A stretch of DNA of 64,000 nt from Verrucomicrobiota bacterium (GTDB lineage: Bacteria > Verrucomicrobiota > Verrucomicrobiia > Chthoniobacterales > JAFAMB01): contig JAFBAP010000109.1 of NCBI GenBank assembly GCA_019247695.1, positions 1 through 64,000 of the forward strand, written 5' to 3'. Positions 15,960-24,812 of the stretch are shown in pieces. Both the position numbers and the translations under genes were made by a program. The notes beneath the pieces were generated by a model. The model worked only from the letters and a program-made list of their open reading frames with translations. It made no database searches and had not been told where the DNA came from. Numbering within the stretch: the first letter of the stretch is position 1; each line of letters starts with the position of its first letter.

Positions 15960-17978
15960 TTAGGCAAGGTGCAGGGCGGTGATGATGACGTCGATCGCTT
16001 TGATGCCCACGAACGGCAGCAGAATCCCGCCCAGGCCGTAGATGAGCAGATTGCGCGTGAGGATGCTGGCCGCGCCGAGGGGGCGGAACCTCACCCCGCG
16101 CAGCGCCAGCGGGATCAGCGCGACGATGATGACGGCATTAAAAATGACTGCGCTCAGGATGGCGCTGTCCGGCGAATGCAGCCGCATGATGTTGAGCGGC
16201 GCGATCTGCGGGAAGGTGCCTACCACCATGGCCGGGATGATCGCGAAATATTTGGCCACATCGTTGGCGATGGAAAAGGTTGTCAGCGCGCCCCGGGTAA
16301 TCAGGAGCTGTTTGCCGATCTCCACGACTTCGATGAGCTTGGTCGGGTTGGAGTCCAGGTCGACCATGTTGCCGGCTTCTTTGGCCGCCTGGGTGCCGGT
16401 GTTCATCGCCACGCCCACGTCGGCCTGGGCCAGCGCCGGAGCATCGTTCGTGCCGTCGCCCGTCATTGCCACCAGGTGCCCGTTCTGTTGCTCCTTGCGG
16501 ATCAGCGCCAGTTTGTCTTCCGGTTTGGCCTCGGCCAGAAAATCATCCACGCCGGCTTCCCGGGCGATGGCGGCCGCGGTCAACCGGTTGTCGCCCGTGA
16601 TCATGATGGTGCGGATGCCCATGGCCCGGAACCGCTCGAAACGGTCGGCCAGGCCGCCTTTCACGACGTCTTTAAGCAGAATCGTGCCGAGGACTTCGGC
16701 GTTGGCTGCCACGACCAGGGGCGTGCCGCCCGCACTGGCGATCTGCGCCACCGTTTCCTCCACGGGTCCGGGCAGCTTTCCACCCGTGAATTTGCGGATC
16801 GCGTCCGCGGAACCTTTCCGGTACGATAACCCGTTCAGGTCGACGCCGCTCATGCGGGTTTGAGCCGTGAAGGGCACGAAATGAGCCTCGCCCATTTCGT
16901 GGAGCTCGCGGCCGCGGATGCCGAACTGCTTGGCCAGGACCACCACGCTGCGGCCTTCCGGCGTTTCGTCGGCCAGGGAAGCCAATTGCGCCGCTTCGGC
17001 CAGCCGCTGCCGGTCCACGCCCGGCGCCGGCCGGAACTCGGTCGCCTGCCGGTTGCCCAGGGTGATGGTGCCGGTCTTGTCGAGCAGCAGGACGTCCACA
17101 TCCCCGGCCGCCTCCACCGACCGGCCGCTCATGGCCAGCACGTTTTTCTGCACGAGCCGGTCAATCCCCGCGATGCCGATCGCGCTTAACAGCCCACCGA
17201 TGGTGGTCGGAATCAGGCACACCAAAAGGGCAACCAGCACGGGAATGGAAAACTCGACGCCCGAATAAATCCCGTACGCTTTCAGCGAAATCATCGCGAT
17301 CAGGAAGATGATCGTCAGGCCCGAGAGCAGGATCGTGAGCGCGATCTCGTTCGGTGTCTTTTGGCGCTGGGCGCCCTCGACCAGGCCGATCATCCGGTCA
17401 AGAAAGGTTTCGCCGGGGTTCGACGTGATCCGGATGGTCAGTTGATCGGACAGAACCTTGGTGCCGCCCGTCACGGCGCTGCGATCGCCCCCGGACTCGC
17501 GGATCACCGGCGCGGACTCGCCCGTGATGGCCGACTCGTCCACCGTGGCCGCGCCCTCGATGACTTCGCCGTCACCCGGAATGATCTCGCCGGCGTTCAC
17601 GAGGACGACGTCGCCTTTGCGCAGTTGTTCCGCGCCCACCTTCTCGAGACGATCGCCGTCCAGCAGACGGTTGGCGTAAGTCTGGGTCCGCGTGGCGCGC
17701 AGTGCCTTGGCCTGCGCCTTGCCCCGACCCTCGGCCATGGCTTCCGCGAAGTTGGCAAACAAAACGGTGAACCAGAGCCAGAGCGCGATCTGCAGGAAGA
17801 AACCGAACGCGTGCCCATGCCCGAAGAACAGCAGCACCGTCGTGATGGCCGCGCCGACTTCGGTCACGAACATCACCGGATTCCGGGCCAGGGTGGCCGG
17901 GTTCAGCTTCTTGAACGACTCGCCGGTGGCCGGGACGATGATGGCCGGGTCGAAAATGGAATGAGTTTTGGCTGCCAT
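15960..17978 (-). CDS. kdpB: Potassium-transporting P-type ATPase subunit KdpB
   Basis: 672 residues, full length. The phosphorylated Asp is Asp300 in [11 protein letters not shown]. The actuator motif TGES is at 152-155, the hinge region has [17 protein letters not shown], and the conserved [14 protein letters not shown] is present. Membrane segments lie near 35-75, 215-265 and at the C-terminus. KdpB hydrolyses ATP to drive potassium uptake through KdpA. It is followed by kdpC and lies 60 bases downstream of kdpA. It ends with [11 protein letters not shown], as in family members. Confidence 0.97.
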   Translation of the reverse strand: MAAKTHSIFDPAIIVPATGESFKKLNPATLARNPVMFVTEVGAAITTVLLFFGHGHAFGFFLQIALWLWFTVLFANFAEAMAEGRGKAQAKALRATRTQTYANRLLDGDRLEKVGAEQLRKGDVVLVNAGEIIPGDGEVIEGAATVDESAITGESAPVIRESGGDRSAVTGGTKVLSDQLTIRITSNPGETFLDRMIGLVEGAQRQKTPNEIALTILLSGLTIIFLIAMISLKAYGIYSGVEFSIPVLVALLVCLIPTTIGGLLSAIGIAGIDRLVQKNVLAMSGRSVEAAGDVDVLLLDKTGTITLGNRQATEFRPAPGVDRQRLAEAAQLASLADETPEGRSVVVLAKQFGIRGRELHEMGEAHFVPFTAQTRMSGVDLNGLSYRKGSADAIRKFTGGKLPGPVEETVAQIASAGGTPLVVAANAEVLGTILLKDVVKGGLADRFERFRAMGIRTIMITGDNRLTAAAIAREAGVDDFLAEAKPEDKLALIRKEQQNGHLVAMTGDGTNDAPALAQADVGVAMNTGTQAAKEAGNMVDLDSNPTKLIEVVEIGKQLLITRGALTTFSIANDVAKYFAIIPAMVVGTFPQIAPLNIMRLHSPDSAILSAVIFNAVIIVALIPLALRGVRFRPLGAASILTRNLLIYGLGGILLPFVGIKAIDVIITALHLA

Positions 17979-18038
17979 AAAAGCAATCGAAGCAATCGAA
18001 CAATCGGATAAAAGGAGAACTCAGGGTGCGAGGCGCGG

Positions 18039-19853
18039 CTAAAAGAGCTTGCCGCTGTGCATGAGGAAATGCTCAAGGATCGGGCCCAGCGACAGCGCCG
18101 GGAAAAACGTCAGGGCGCCGACCAGGACGATGGTCCCGATGACCAGGACCACGAATAACGGTCCGGTTACCGGGAAGGTGCCCGCACCGGCCGGGATGAG
18201 CCTTTTACGGCCGAGCGAGCCGGCGAGAGCCAGCACCGGGAGGATCATGCCGAAGCGGCCGATCAACGTGGCCAACGCGAGCGTGATATCGTAGTGCGGG
18301 TCGCCGTTGGCCGGCGCGGCGGTCAGGCCCGCGAAGGCGCTGCCGTTATTGCCGGTACACGAGCTATACGCGTAGAGGATCTCGCTGAGGCCGTGCGGCC
18401 CGTTGTTGTTCAGGCCGGCCTGTCCCCACGACGCCACGCAGGCGTACGCCGAGAAGCCCAGGATCGAGAACGCCATCAACAGGATGGCAAACGTCGCCAT
18501 CTTGACATCGTAAGCCTCAATCTTTTTGCCGAGGTACTCCGGCGTCCGGCCGACCATCAACCCGGCGATAAACACCGCCAGCACGACGAACACGAGCATG
18601 TCATAGAGGCCCGCCCCCACCCCGCCGAAGATCAATTCGCCCAATTGGATGTTGACCAGCGGCACCAGGCCGCCCAGGGGCGTGAAGGAGTCGTGCATCG
18701 CATTAACCGCCCCGCAGGAAGCATCGGTGGTTATCGTCGCGAACAGGGCCGAATCAAAAATGCCGAAACGCACCTCCTTGCCTTCCATGTTGCCGCCGGC
18801 CGGATTGACGCCAAGCCCGGTCAGCAGCGGGTTACCGGCCGCTTCCGCCTGCCAGCAGACAAGCACCCCGGCCAGAAACATCACGGTCATGGCCGCCCAT
18901 ACCGTCCAACCGTGCCGCTGATTCCTGGTGGCCCGGCCCAGGTAGTAAGTCAGCGCGCTCGGGATCGCAAAGATCGAGAGCATCTGCACGAAATTGGAGA
19001 GCGGGTTCGGGTTTTCGAACGGATGCGCCGCGTTGGCGTTGGTGTAACCGCCGCCGTTGGTGCCGAGCATCTTGATGGCCACCTGCGAGGCCATCGGCCC
19101 CTCCACGATCGTTTGCGAGTCGACCGTCTGCTCTTCCATCACCGGGTTACCCTGCGCATCCTTCACCGGGTTGCCGGCGTCATCCTTCTTCTGGACCTGG
19201 ACCTTTTGCGGCTCAACCACCTTGACCGTATCGTAAGGCTTGAAGTTTTGAATCATGCCCTGCGAAATCAGAAACAGGGCGTACACGACGCAAATCGGGA
19301 TGAGCAGGTAGTAATGGATGCGCACCATATCAACCCAGAAATTGCCCACGGTCGCGGCCGTATGGCGGGCGATGCCGCGCACGATCGCCGCCGCCACCGC
19401 AATGCCGACCGCCGCGGAAAGAAAGTTGTGCAGCGCCAGCGCCAGCATCTGGGAAAGGTAGCTCATGGTCGATTCGCCCGAATAGCTCTGCCAGTTGGTG
19501 TTAGTCGTGAAGCTGGCTGCCGTGTTGAAGGCGAGGTGATCGGCCACGGCCGGCAGCTTTTGCGGGTTGAGCGGCAGCACCGCCTGCAGCCGCAGCAGGG
19601 CGTAAGTGAACAGCATCGTCACGACGCTGAACATCAGGATGGAGAAGGCGTAACTGAGCCAGCCCTGTTCTTCCTCAGGCCGGATACCGAAAATACGGTA
19701 GGTCAGCCGCTCCAACGGACGGACCGCCGGGTCCAGGAAGGTCTTGCCGTTCGGGTCCAGAACCGCCGTCACCCACAGGCCGAGTGGCTTGGTGATGGCC
19801 CAGAGGACTGCGGTAAAAAGGATCAATTCCAACCAGCCTTGTGCATTATTCAT
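18039..19853 (-). CDS. kdpA: Potassium-transporting ATPase potassium-binding subunit KdpA
   Basis: 604 residues, slightly longer than the usual 550-570. Selectivity-filter repeats are visible: AASFTTNTNWQSYSGESTMS, MLGTNGGGYTNANAAHPFENPN, and CGAVNAMHDSFTPLGGLVP. About ten membrane helices are expected. The extra length is largely a charged insert around residues 215-245 (KKDDAGNPVKDAQGNPV), between the helix after VYALFLISQG and the GTNGGG filter, probably a periplasmic or cytosolic loop. KdpA forms the channel-like path for potassium in KdpFABC. Confidence 0.97.
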   Translation of the reverse strand: MNNAQGWLELILFTAVLWAITKPLGLWVTAVLDPNGKTFLDPAVRPLERLTYRIFGIRPEEEQGWLSYAFSILMFSVVTMLFTYALLRLQAVLPLNPQKLPAVADHLAFNTAASFTTNTNWQSYSGESTMSYLSQMLALALHNFLSAAVGIAVAAAIVRGIARHTAATVGNFWVDMVRIHYYLLIPICVVYALFLISQGMIQNFKPYDTVKVVEPQKVQVQKKDDAGNPVKDAQGNPVMEEQTVDSQTIVEGPMASQVAIKMLGTNGGGYTNANAAHPFENPNPLSNFVQMLSIFAIPSALTYYLGRATRNQRHGWTVWAAMTVMFLAGVLVCWQAEAAGNPLLTGLGVNPAGGNMEGKEVRFGIFDSALFATITTDASCGAVNAMHDSFTPLGGLVPLVNIQLGELIFGGVGAGLYDMLVFVVLAVFIAGLMVGRTPEYLGKKIEAYDVKMATFAILLMAFSILGFSAYACVASWGQAGLNNNGPHGLSEILYAYSSCTGNNGSAFAGLTAAPANGDPHYDITLALATLIGRFGMILPVLALAGSLGRKRLIPAGAGTFPVTGPLFVVLVIGTIVLVGALTFFPALSLGPILEHFLMHSGKLF

Positions 19854-19882
19854 AGGTATATGCCGTTTCCGCGCAGGCGCAG

Positions 19883-19966
19883 TCAGAACTTTTCCGGCCG
19901 GATGATCGTGGCCAGGAGGTAGATGATAAGCAGGATGGAAATAAAACCGACGATGAAGTTTTCCAT
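19883..19966 (-). CDS. kdpF: KdpF, small stabilising subunit
   Basis: 27 residues with a single hydrophobic helix: MENFIVGFISILLIIYLLAT then IIRPEKF. The length, the single helix and the RPEKF end match KdpF, which stabilises the Kdp complex. It ends 29 bases upstream of the kdpA start on the same strand. Confidence 0.9.
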   Translation of the reverse strand: MENFIVGFISILLIIYLLATIIRPEKF

Positions 19967-19983
19967 AAAACTATGCAAGTTGG

Positions 19984-20067
19984 CTAGACCTTGGCGCAGC
20001 CCCAGACAAAGAGGGCGAGCAGCACAAAGGAGATAATGGTTAGAAGGGTGTAGATGAGGTCAGGCAT
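19984..20067 (-). CDS. Small membrane protein upstream of kdpF
   Basis: 27 residues with one hydrophobic helix (MPDLIYTLLTIISFVLLALF, ending VWGCAKV). It lies 17 bases upstream of kdpF and is the first kdp-proximal ORF. Tiny single-helix proteins occur at this place in kdp operons of several phyla; whether they join the complex is unknown. An alternative is a chance ORF, but its position, hydrophobicity and clean ATG/stop favour a gene. Confidence 0.6.
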   Translation of the reverse strand: MPDLIYTLLTIISFVLLALFVWGCAKV

Positions 20068-20176
20068 AATCTGATTTGGTTGGGCGATCACCGGCTTTAC
20101 GCGATTGTTCAGGTTCGTTGCGCCTGGCTGCTTCCATGCCGTGCCGGGCTTTGCCAGGGAGGAACCGCCGCCGCCC

Positions 20177-20196
20177 CTCCGGGGTAAAACCCGGAG
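20177..20196 (-). other. Hairpin between response regulator and kdp genes
   Basis: CTCCGGG and CCCGGAG form a 7-base-pair stem with a 6-base loop, in the 178-base gap between the regulator stop and the first kdp ORF. There is no T-run on the kdp strand, so attenuation or mRNA processing is more likely than simple termination. A kdp promoter may also lie in this gap. Confidence 0.35.
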
Positions 20197-20245
20197 TGAC
20201 CAACTTGCAAATCGGTGTGGCCGGCAATGGACTCATAGACAACGG

Positions 20246-20929
20246 TCAGTCGCCGAGATTGAGGGGCTCCTCGGTCGCACCGAAGACGTTGAGCTCGAAG
20301 AGGCGCCGCATGTTCTGCTGGGCAGCTTCGTGATCGTGCCTGACCCGGATCGCGCGGCCGTAATATTTGCGGGCGTTGCGGTAGTCGCCGCCCAATTCCG
20401 CCAACACCCCCAGCAGGTTAAGCGCGTCGGCCGAGCGCGGCTCAAACTCCAGCGCGCGTTGCAGGTGCTTTTCGGCCAGGGTGAAATTTTGCAGGTTGAC
20501 CTGCCGCTTGGCCGCGCGGAGGTGCGTTGCGAAGTCCTCACGCTCCGTGCGCTCCCGGTAGTCCGCGCGGTGGCGTTCCACCACCTCGGCTACCAACCGG
20601 CGCAGGTCGTCCGGCCGCAGCGGTTTCTCGAGGAAATCGATCGCGCCGAGCTTCATGGCGCGCACGGCATCGGGCACGCTCCCATAAGCGGTCACGATGA
20701 TAACGGGCGTGGCCATGCCTTCCTCCCGCATTTGCTCAAGGACGGTCAGGCCGTCCATACCCGGCATGCGCAGGTCAAGGATGGCCAGGTCGAATAACTC
20801 GCCCAACAGCGCCTCGCATGCCGCCGCCCCGCTGGGGGCTTCCGATACTTCGTACCCTTCCAGTTCCAGCGCCATCCGGAAGTTGAGCCGCGCGTTCGGC
20901 TCGTCATCAATGATCAGAATGCGTTTCAT
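20246..20929 (-). CDS. Response regulator with receiver domain and C-terminal TPR-like helices
   Basis: 227 residues. The receiver domain (1-120) has the acidic pair Asp8-Asp9, phospho-acceptor Asp52 in LDLRMPGMDG, Thr80 and Lys102 (FLEKPLRP). After residue 130 there is no winged-helix DNA-binding domain as in KdpE. Instead a tetratricopeptide-like helical region follows (AKRQVNLQNFTLAEKHLQRA, then DALNLLGVLAELGGDYRNAR). The receiver most resembles NtrC-type receivers. It starts five bases after the kinase stop, so the two form a cognate pair. With no DNA-binding or output enzyme domain, it likely acts by protein contact. Confidence 0.9.
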   Translation of the reverse strand: MKRILIIDDEPNARLNFRMALELEGYEVSEAPSGAAACEALLGELFDLAILDLRMPGMDGLTVLEQMREEGMATPVIIVTAYGSVPDAVRAMKLGAIDFLEKPLRPDDLRRLVAEVVERHRADYRERTEREDFATHLRAAKRQVNLQNFTLAEKHLQRALEFEPRSADALNLLGVLAELGGDYRNARKYYGRAIRVRHDHEAAQQNMRRLFELNVFGATEEPLNLGD

Positions 20930-20934
20930 CAGAG

Positions 20935-22752
20935 TTAAGCTGCCTGGGGCAGTTCAAAGGAGAATTCCGTGCCTTGGTGCGGGGCGCTGCGTACGGTGAT
21001 CGAGCCGCCGTGGGCCGTGACGATCTCCTTGGCAATCGCCAGGCCCAACCCCACCCCGTTCTGCTCGTCGCCGGGCACCCGGAAAAAGCGTTCGAAGATG
21101 CGCGGCTGGTACTCCACCGGGATACCCGCTCCCTGGTCGATCACCGCAAAACGCACCCGATGGTCGACCGGCTCGGCTTTTAGCGTTATGACGTCCCCGG
21201 GCCGGGAATGCTTGACGGCATTGGAAATAAGGTTGCTGAAGACGTGCCGGATCTGGCGCGCGTCGACTGCCAATGCCGGGATTTCGGGCGCCACCTGGGC
21301 CACCAATCGCTGCCCGCGCGCGCTCACCAGAGGCTCGGATTCTTCAACCGCCGCATTGACCAGGGCTTGGGCTTCAATGCGCTCCAGGTAGGAGCGCGCC
21401 TGGCCCGCCTCGAGCCGGGTGAGGTCGAGCAGGTCGTTGATCATGCGCAACAGGCGTTCCGCGTCTTCGCGGGCTGCCAGAACCAATTCGAGCTGCTTCG
21501 AGTTTAACGGCCCGATGCGTTCCTCCAATAGCAGGTGTAAACCCATCCGCACACTCGTCAGCGGGGTCTTGAGTTCATGGCTGACGGTTGAAACCAGGTT
21601 GGTTTTGACCTGGTCGAGTAACCGAAAGCGGGTGACGTCCTGGAGCAGCAGCGCGGCACCGAAAATGTGGCCGGCTTCGTCACGCATCCCGATAACGCGC
21701 GGCAGAAAGAAGATTTCCTGATCGTCCAGGCGCAGGGGAATCGCTTTTTCAAAACTCTTGGGCAGGTAATCCGGGCCGCCTTTCAGCACCGCGTCCAATT
21801 CGGCACTCAGCTCCTCGGGCAACGCCGGTTTGGCGCCCACCTTGGCTGCAAACCGGTGGGCGGCAGGATTCAGAAAGGTAACGGTGCCCTCGTCCGACAG
21901 CGTCAGGATGGGGTCCGGAAAGGCCGAGAAGGCGATCTCGGTCATCTGCCGCGCCTTGAGGATCTCGTCGGTCGTTACCTGCCGGTAGACGCGAAGTTTG
22001 CCGGTCAGCCGGTTGAAAGCCGTCGCCAACTCCCCGAGTTCGTCATTGGATTGCACGGGCACGACCTGGTCGAGGTTGCCTTCGCCAAGTTCACGAGTGA
22101 CCACCGTCAGATTGCGGACCGGACGCAGGATGATGGCCTGAAGCCGCCAGGCCAACAGCAGCGAGATGATGATCCCGGCGCCCACCGTCAGGAACATGTA
22201 ACGCGTCGATTCGTAGCTTTTGCTGCGCGCTTCCCGGGAAGCGTGCACCATGTTGTCCTGGTTAATGCGGATGATTTCCTGGACGGTGTCGCGGATCTGG
22301 TTCGTTAAGGCCAGCAGGCTTCCGAAGTACAGGCGGCTGCGACCGGCCTCGTCCGGCGTGGAAAAGAAACGCTGCCCTTCACTGAGATAACGCCCGTACA
22401 AATCACGGGTGCGGTCCGCGAGTTCGCGTTCGCCGGGCAGCGTGATGTTGTTCATCTCGCGCTTGAGTCCATCCTCAAAGACCGATTTACCCTGCACGAA
22501 GACCTCATCGCGATGGGCGTTCTCGCCGACCAGGGTGAAAACCACCGCCGAATCCATCCGGGCGAGCCCTTCTTTCATGCCCTCGCCGGCCAGCACGCTC
22601 CGGTAGTTCTCTTTGAGGATGACGTCGATCTTGCCGCCCAGTTCCTTGAACAGGGAGATGGCGTAAAAACCCATCACCGCGAACAGGCACAAGATCGGCA
22701 GGATGCCGAGCAGGAATTGGCGCCGCATGGACGTGCGCTTTGTCATCGGCAT
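20935..22752 (-). CDS. Membrane sensor histidine kinase (HAMP-PAS-HisKA-HATPase)
   Basis: 605 residues. A helix at 14-34, an extracytoplasmic helical sensor region (about 35-184) and a second helix at 185-203 are followed by HAMP (about 204-260) and a PAS-like region (265-375). HisKA has phospho-acceptor His392 in STVSHELKTPLTS. The ATPase domain has the N box at Asn511, DQGAGIP at 539 and GVGLGLAIA at 566. It resembles KinB-type sensors rather than KdpD. It is the first gene of a minus-strand run leading through the response regulator to kdp, which suggests control of potassium uptake; this is inference from position. Confidence 0.92.
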   Translation of the reverse strand: MPMTKRTSMRRQFLLGILPILCLFAVMGFYAISLFKELGGKIDVILKENYRSVLAGEGMKEGLARMDSAVVFTLVGENAHRDEVFVQGKSVFEDGLKREMNNITLPGERELADRTRDLYGRYLSEGQRFFSTPDEAGRSRLYFGSLLALTNQIRDTVQEIIRINQDNMVHASREARSKSYESTRYMFLTVGAGIIISLLLAWRLQAIILRPVRNLTVVTRELGEGNLDQVVPVQSNDELGELATAFNRLTGKLRVYRQVTTDEILKARQMTEIAFSAFPDPILTLSDEGTVTFLNPAAHRFAAKVGAKPALPEELSAELDAVLKGGPDYLPKSFEKAIPLRLDDQEIFFLPRVIGMRDEAGHIFGAALLLQDVTRFRLLDQVKTNLVSTVSHELKTPLTSVRMGLHLLLEERIGPLNSKQLELVLAAREDAERLLRMINDLLDLTRLEAGQARSYLERIEAQALVNAAVEESEPLVSARGQRLVAQVAPEIPALAVDARQIRHVFSNLISNAVKHSRPGDVITLKAEPVDHRVRFAVIDQGAGIPVEYQPRIFERFFRVPGDEQNGVGLGLAIAKEIVTAHGGSITVRSAPHQGTEFSFELPQAA

Positions 22753-22826
22753 CGACAGGAAGGCAAATCCCGTGCCAGGAATTCACACCGGCTTATCGGG
22801 CGCTCATTTATAGAGGGAGTTACGCA

Positions 22827-23024
22827 ATGCCGGATCAAGCCGCCGCTTCCGTCAACTCGCAATTTACGAGTTCCTGGAATAAGAAACTCGCGTTTTACGA
22901 GAGCGATGCCGCCCGCCAAACCGGGAAGCCGCAGGAAATCAGCAGCAGCGCTGGAACCGGCATGGTCCGGGTCCGCAGCATCGCTCCAGGAACCCTCGGA
23001 CCCCAGGATCTCCCCATCCTTTGA
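22827..23024 (+). CDS. Small hypothetical protein
   Basis: 65 residues. The start is supported by a good ribosome site (GAGGGAG at 22813-22819, seven bases before the ATG). The protein is polar with few hydrophobic stretches (MPDQAAASVNSQFTSSWNKK at the start). It has no recognised domain or signal peptide. It is divergent from the sensor kinase, 74 bases away, and ends 36 bases before the convergent Nudix gene. Confidence 0.5.
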   Translation: MPDQAAASVNSQFTSSWNKKLAFYESDAARQTGKPQEISSSAGTGMVRVRSIAPGTLGPQDLPIL

Positions 23025-23059
23025 AGTTCAGGGTGCGGGCAAACCTGCCTCATCCACGA

Positions 23060-23548
23060 TCAATTTCGGAGTCCGGGGATTCCTTCCAGGTGCTTCTCCA
23101 GCCGGTCCAGTAACTCCGCCTGTTTCGGGTTGATCTTCCGGCGCGCATCCGTCAGCGAGAAAAATTCGCCCTTGTCGATTTCCGGAAATGTTTTGATCTG
23201 CCCGGACTTCGGCGGCCATTCACAGGTGAAGGTATTGCTCTTCACCTGAGATGGATCGCAGTCCCCTTCAAATGCCCACGCGTAAACCCGCTTGCCGGAT
23301 TTTTGCCGGATGTCCCCCAGGTAGATGAACGGTTCGGCCGGCACGAGCGACGTTTCCTCGTTGAACTCGCGTCTGGCCGCCACGAGCTTGTCCTCCCCCG
23401 GGTCGATGAGTCCTTTCGGGATCGACCACGCCCCGAAATCCTTCTTTGCCCAAACCGGTCCACCGGGATGGACCAGAAAAACCTCAAGACCGGTTTGGGT
23501 TTTTCGGTACATCAAAAGGCCCGCGCTGACCTGCTGCATGCGGAACAC
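23060..23548 (-). CDS. Nudix hydrolase
   Basis: 162 residues with a single Nudix domain. The Nudix box runs from GLIDPGE through AARREFNEETSLV and keeps the metal-binding REF-NEE glutamates, but has Ser where the consensus has the last Gly. Members hydrolyse nucleoside diphosphates linked to another group (X). The AGLLMYRK start and WSIPKGLIDPGE context resemble the small NUDIX proteins annotated as diadenosine-polyphosphate or MutT-like hydrolases. The substrate cannot be fixed from sequence. Met4 is an alternative start. Confidence 0.9.
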   Translation of the reverse strand: MFRMQQVSAGLLMYRKTQTGLEVFLVHPGGPVWAKKDFGAWSIPKGLIDPGEDKLVAARREFNEETSLVPAEPFIYLGDIRQKSGKRVYAWAFEGDCDPSQVKSNTFTCEWPPKSGQIKTFPEIDKGEFFSLTDARRKINPKQAELLDRLEKHLEGIPGLRN

Positions 23549-23843
23549 CTTATCACAAAACGCGTGAGCTTCAGTGAGGGATACCCGCCAAGGTCCGTTC
23601 CTGAGCCGAAACCTCCACCGTGCCGGGAGCGCGCCGATCTTACTAACTTTTGACTTTTGTTAACATCATCCGCGGTTTACCAGGACAAAGTTAGTTACCC
23701 CTGAGATTACCGATCTCGACTTCCTCGCTTCCGTGTTACGGGCTGCAGAGACAAAATCTGGGAGCTTGTTACGGAAACCTGTTTTTGATCGGGGCTGCGC
23801 ACTTGTTCTTGACGGGACCAAGCGTCCATGGAATCGGTCAGCC

Positions 23844-24767
23844 ATGCCCCCGTTCAGCAGGCTGGATTGGCCGATTGCGGCCGCAATGTTGCAATACCCA
23901 GCGGTCACATCCAAAGGTGAGTTAGTTCAAGATCAGGGACCGGATGAGTGGGCCGTCTCCTTACAGGAAATTGTGGATGCAGGTTTCATCCATTTTGACC
24001 CGACCGATTCATGGTTGCGAATCGCGGATCTTTCGGATGCGCGCCTGGAAGAGTTTCTCAAGACGGTAAGCCAGGTTGGTCTTTCTATCCCCGCCGTCAC
24101 CACGGCTCGACGGAGCGTGATTGATCCCGAGCACGGTGATGACTACCTGGCCTACAGCCATCGCGTCCTGGATACGGCCGCGCGAATCGGGGCCGGCGTG
24201 GTTTCGTTCGGCTTTTTGCAGGCGTTAACGCCGGCTCAGCAGCAGGCGCTCTGGTTTTGGACTGTCCCGGGGCCGAAGAACCCGGATGATCCTGCGGTGT
24301 GGAAACTGGCCGTCAACCGGCTCCAGGAATTGGGCCGGCACGCGGATGAGGTCGGCGTAAACATCGCCCTGGAGATGTATGAGGACACCTACCTTGGTTC
24401 GGCCGACAGCTCCGTCGCGTTCGTTCGGGATGTGAACCATCCCCGCGTCGGCCTGAATCCCGACTGGGGAAACCTCGTGCGTTTGCTTCGCCCGGTGGAG
24501 CGCTGGGAGGCGATGGCGGAGAAAACGCTGCCGTACGCCAAATACTGGCACATAAAGAACTATTTCCGGTCCGAGGATCCCGCGACGGGCAGTATCGTGA
24601 CCGCTCCCGCCCCCCTGGAGTTCGGAGTCATCAATTATCGAAAGGCGGTGCGGATGGCAATCGAGGCGGGTTATAACGCGCCATTCTACGTCGAGCATTA
24701 TGGCGGCGACGGCCTGAGCGTGAGTGCGACCAACCGGGAGTACCTGAGGCGAATTCTGCCGCGTTGA
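23844..24767 (+). CDS. Sugar phosphate isomerase/epimerase-like TIM-barrel protein
   Basis: 307 residues from the ATG at 23844. The frame is open to 23733, but the first 37 codons encode a basic stretch not typical of the family. The fold is the xylose-isomerase-like (AP endonuclease 2) barrel: LEMYEDTYLGSADSSVAFV carries a metal-binding Glu, followed by NHPRVGLNPDWGNL (Asp), YWHIKNYF (His) and FYVEHYGGDG (Glu), which together form the expected metal centre. Such enzymes isomerise or epimerise keto-sugars or sugar acids. It is the first gene of a sugar-catabolism region (to 33.5 kb) and convergent with the MFS gene. The substrate is unknown. Confidence 0.8.
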   Translation: MPPFSRLDWPIAAAMLQYPAVTSKGELVQDQGPDEWAVSLQEIVDAGFIHFDPTDSWLRIADLSDARLEEFLKTVSQVGLSIPAVTTARRSVIDPEHGDDYLAYSHRVLDTAARIGAGVVSFGFLQALTPAQQQALWFWTVPGPKNPDDPAVWKLAVNRLQELGRHADEVGVNIALEMYEDTYLGSADSSVAFVRDVNHPRVGLNPDWGNLVRLLRPVERWEAMAEKTLPYAKYWHIKNYFRSEDPATGSIVTAPAPLEFGVINYRKAVRMAIEAGYNAPFYVEHYGGDGLSVSATNREYLRRILPR

Positions 24768-24812
24768 TCGGCTGACTGCATTTTTGTCGCGAAGAAGCTG
24801 CTCCGGACCCCT

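Noticed and set aside
15969-16863. Two long plus-strand frames
   Set aside because: Antisense to kdpB, which is certain.
18294-19922. 542-codon plus-strand open frame
   Set aside because: Antisense to kdpA; composition (His/Arg-rich) is that of a high-GC shadow frame.
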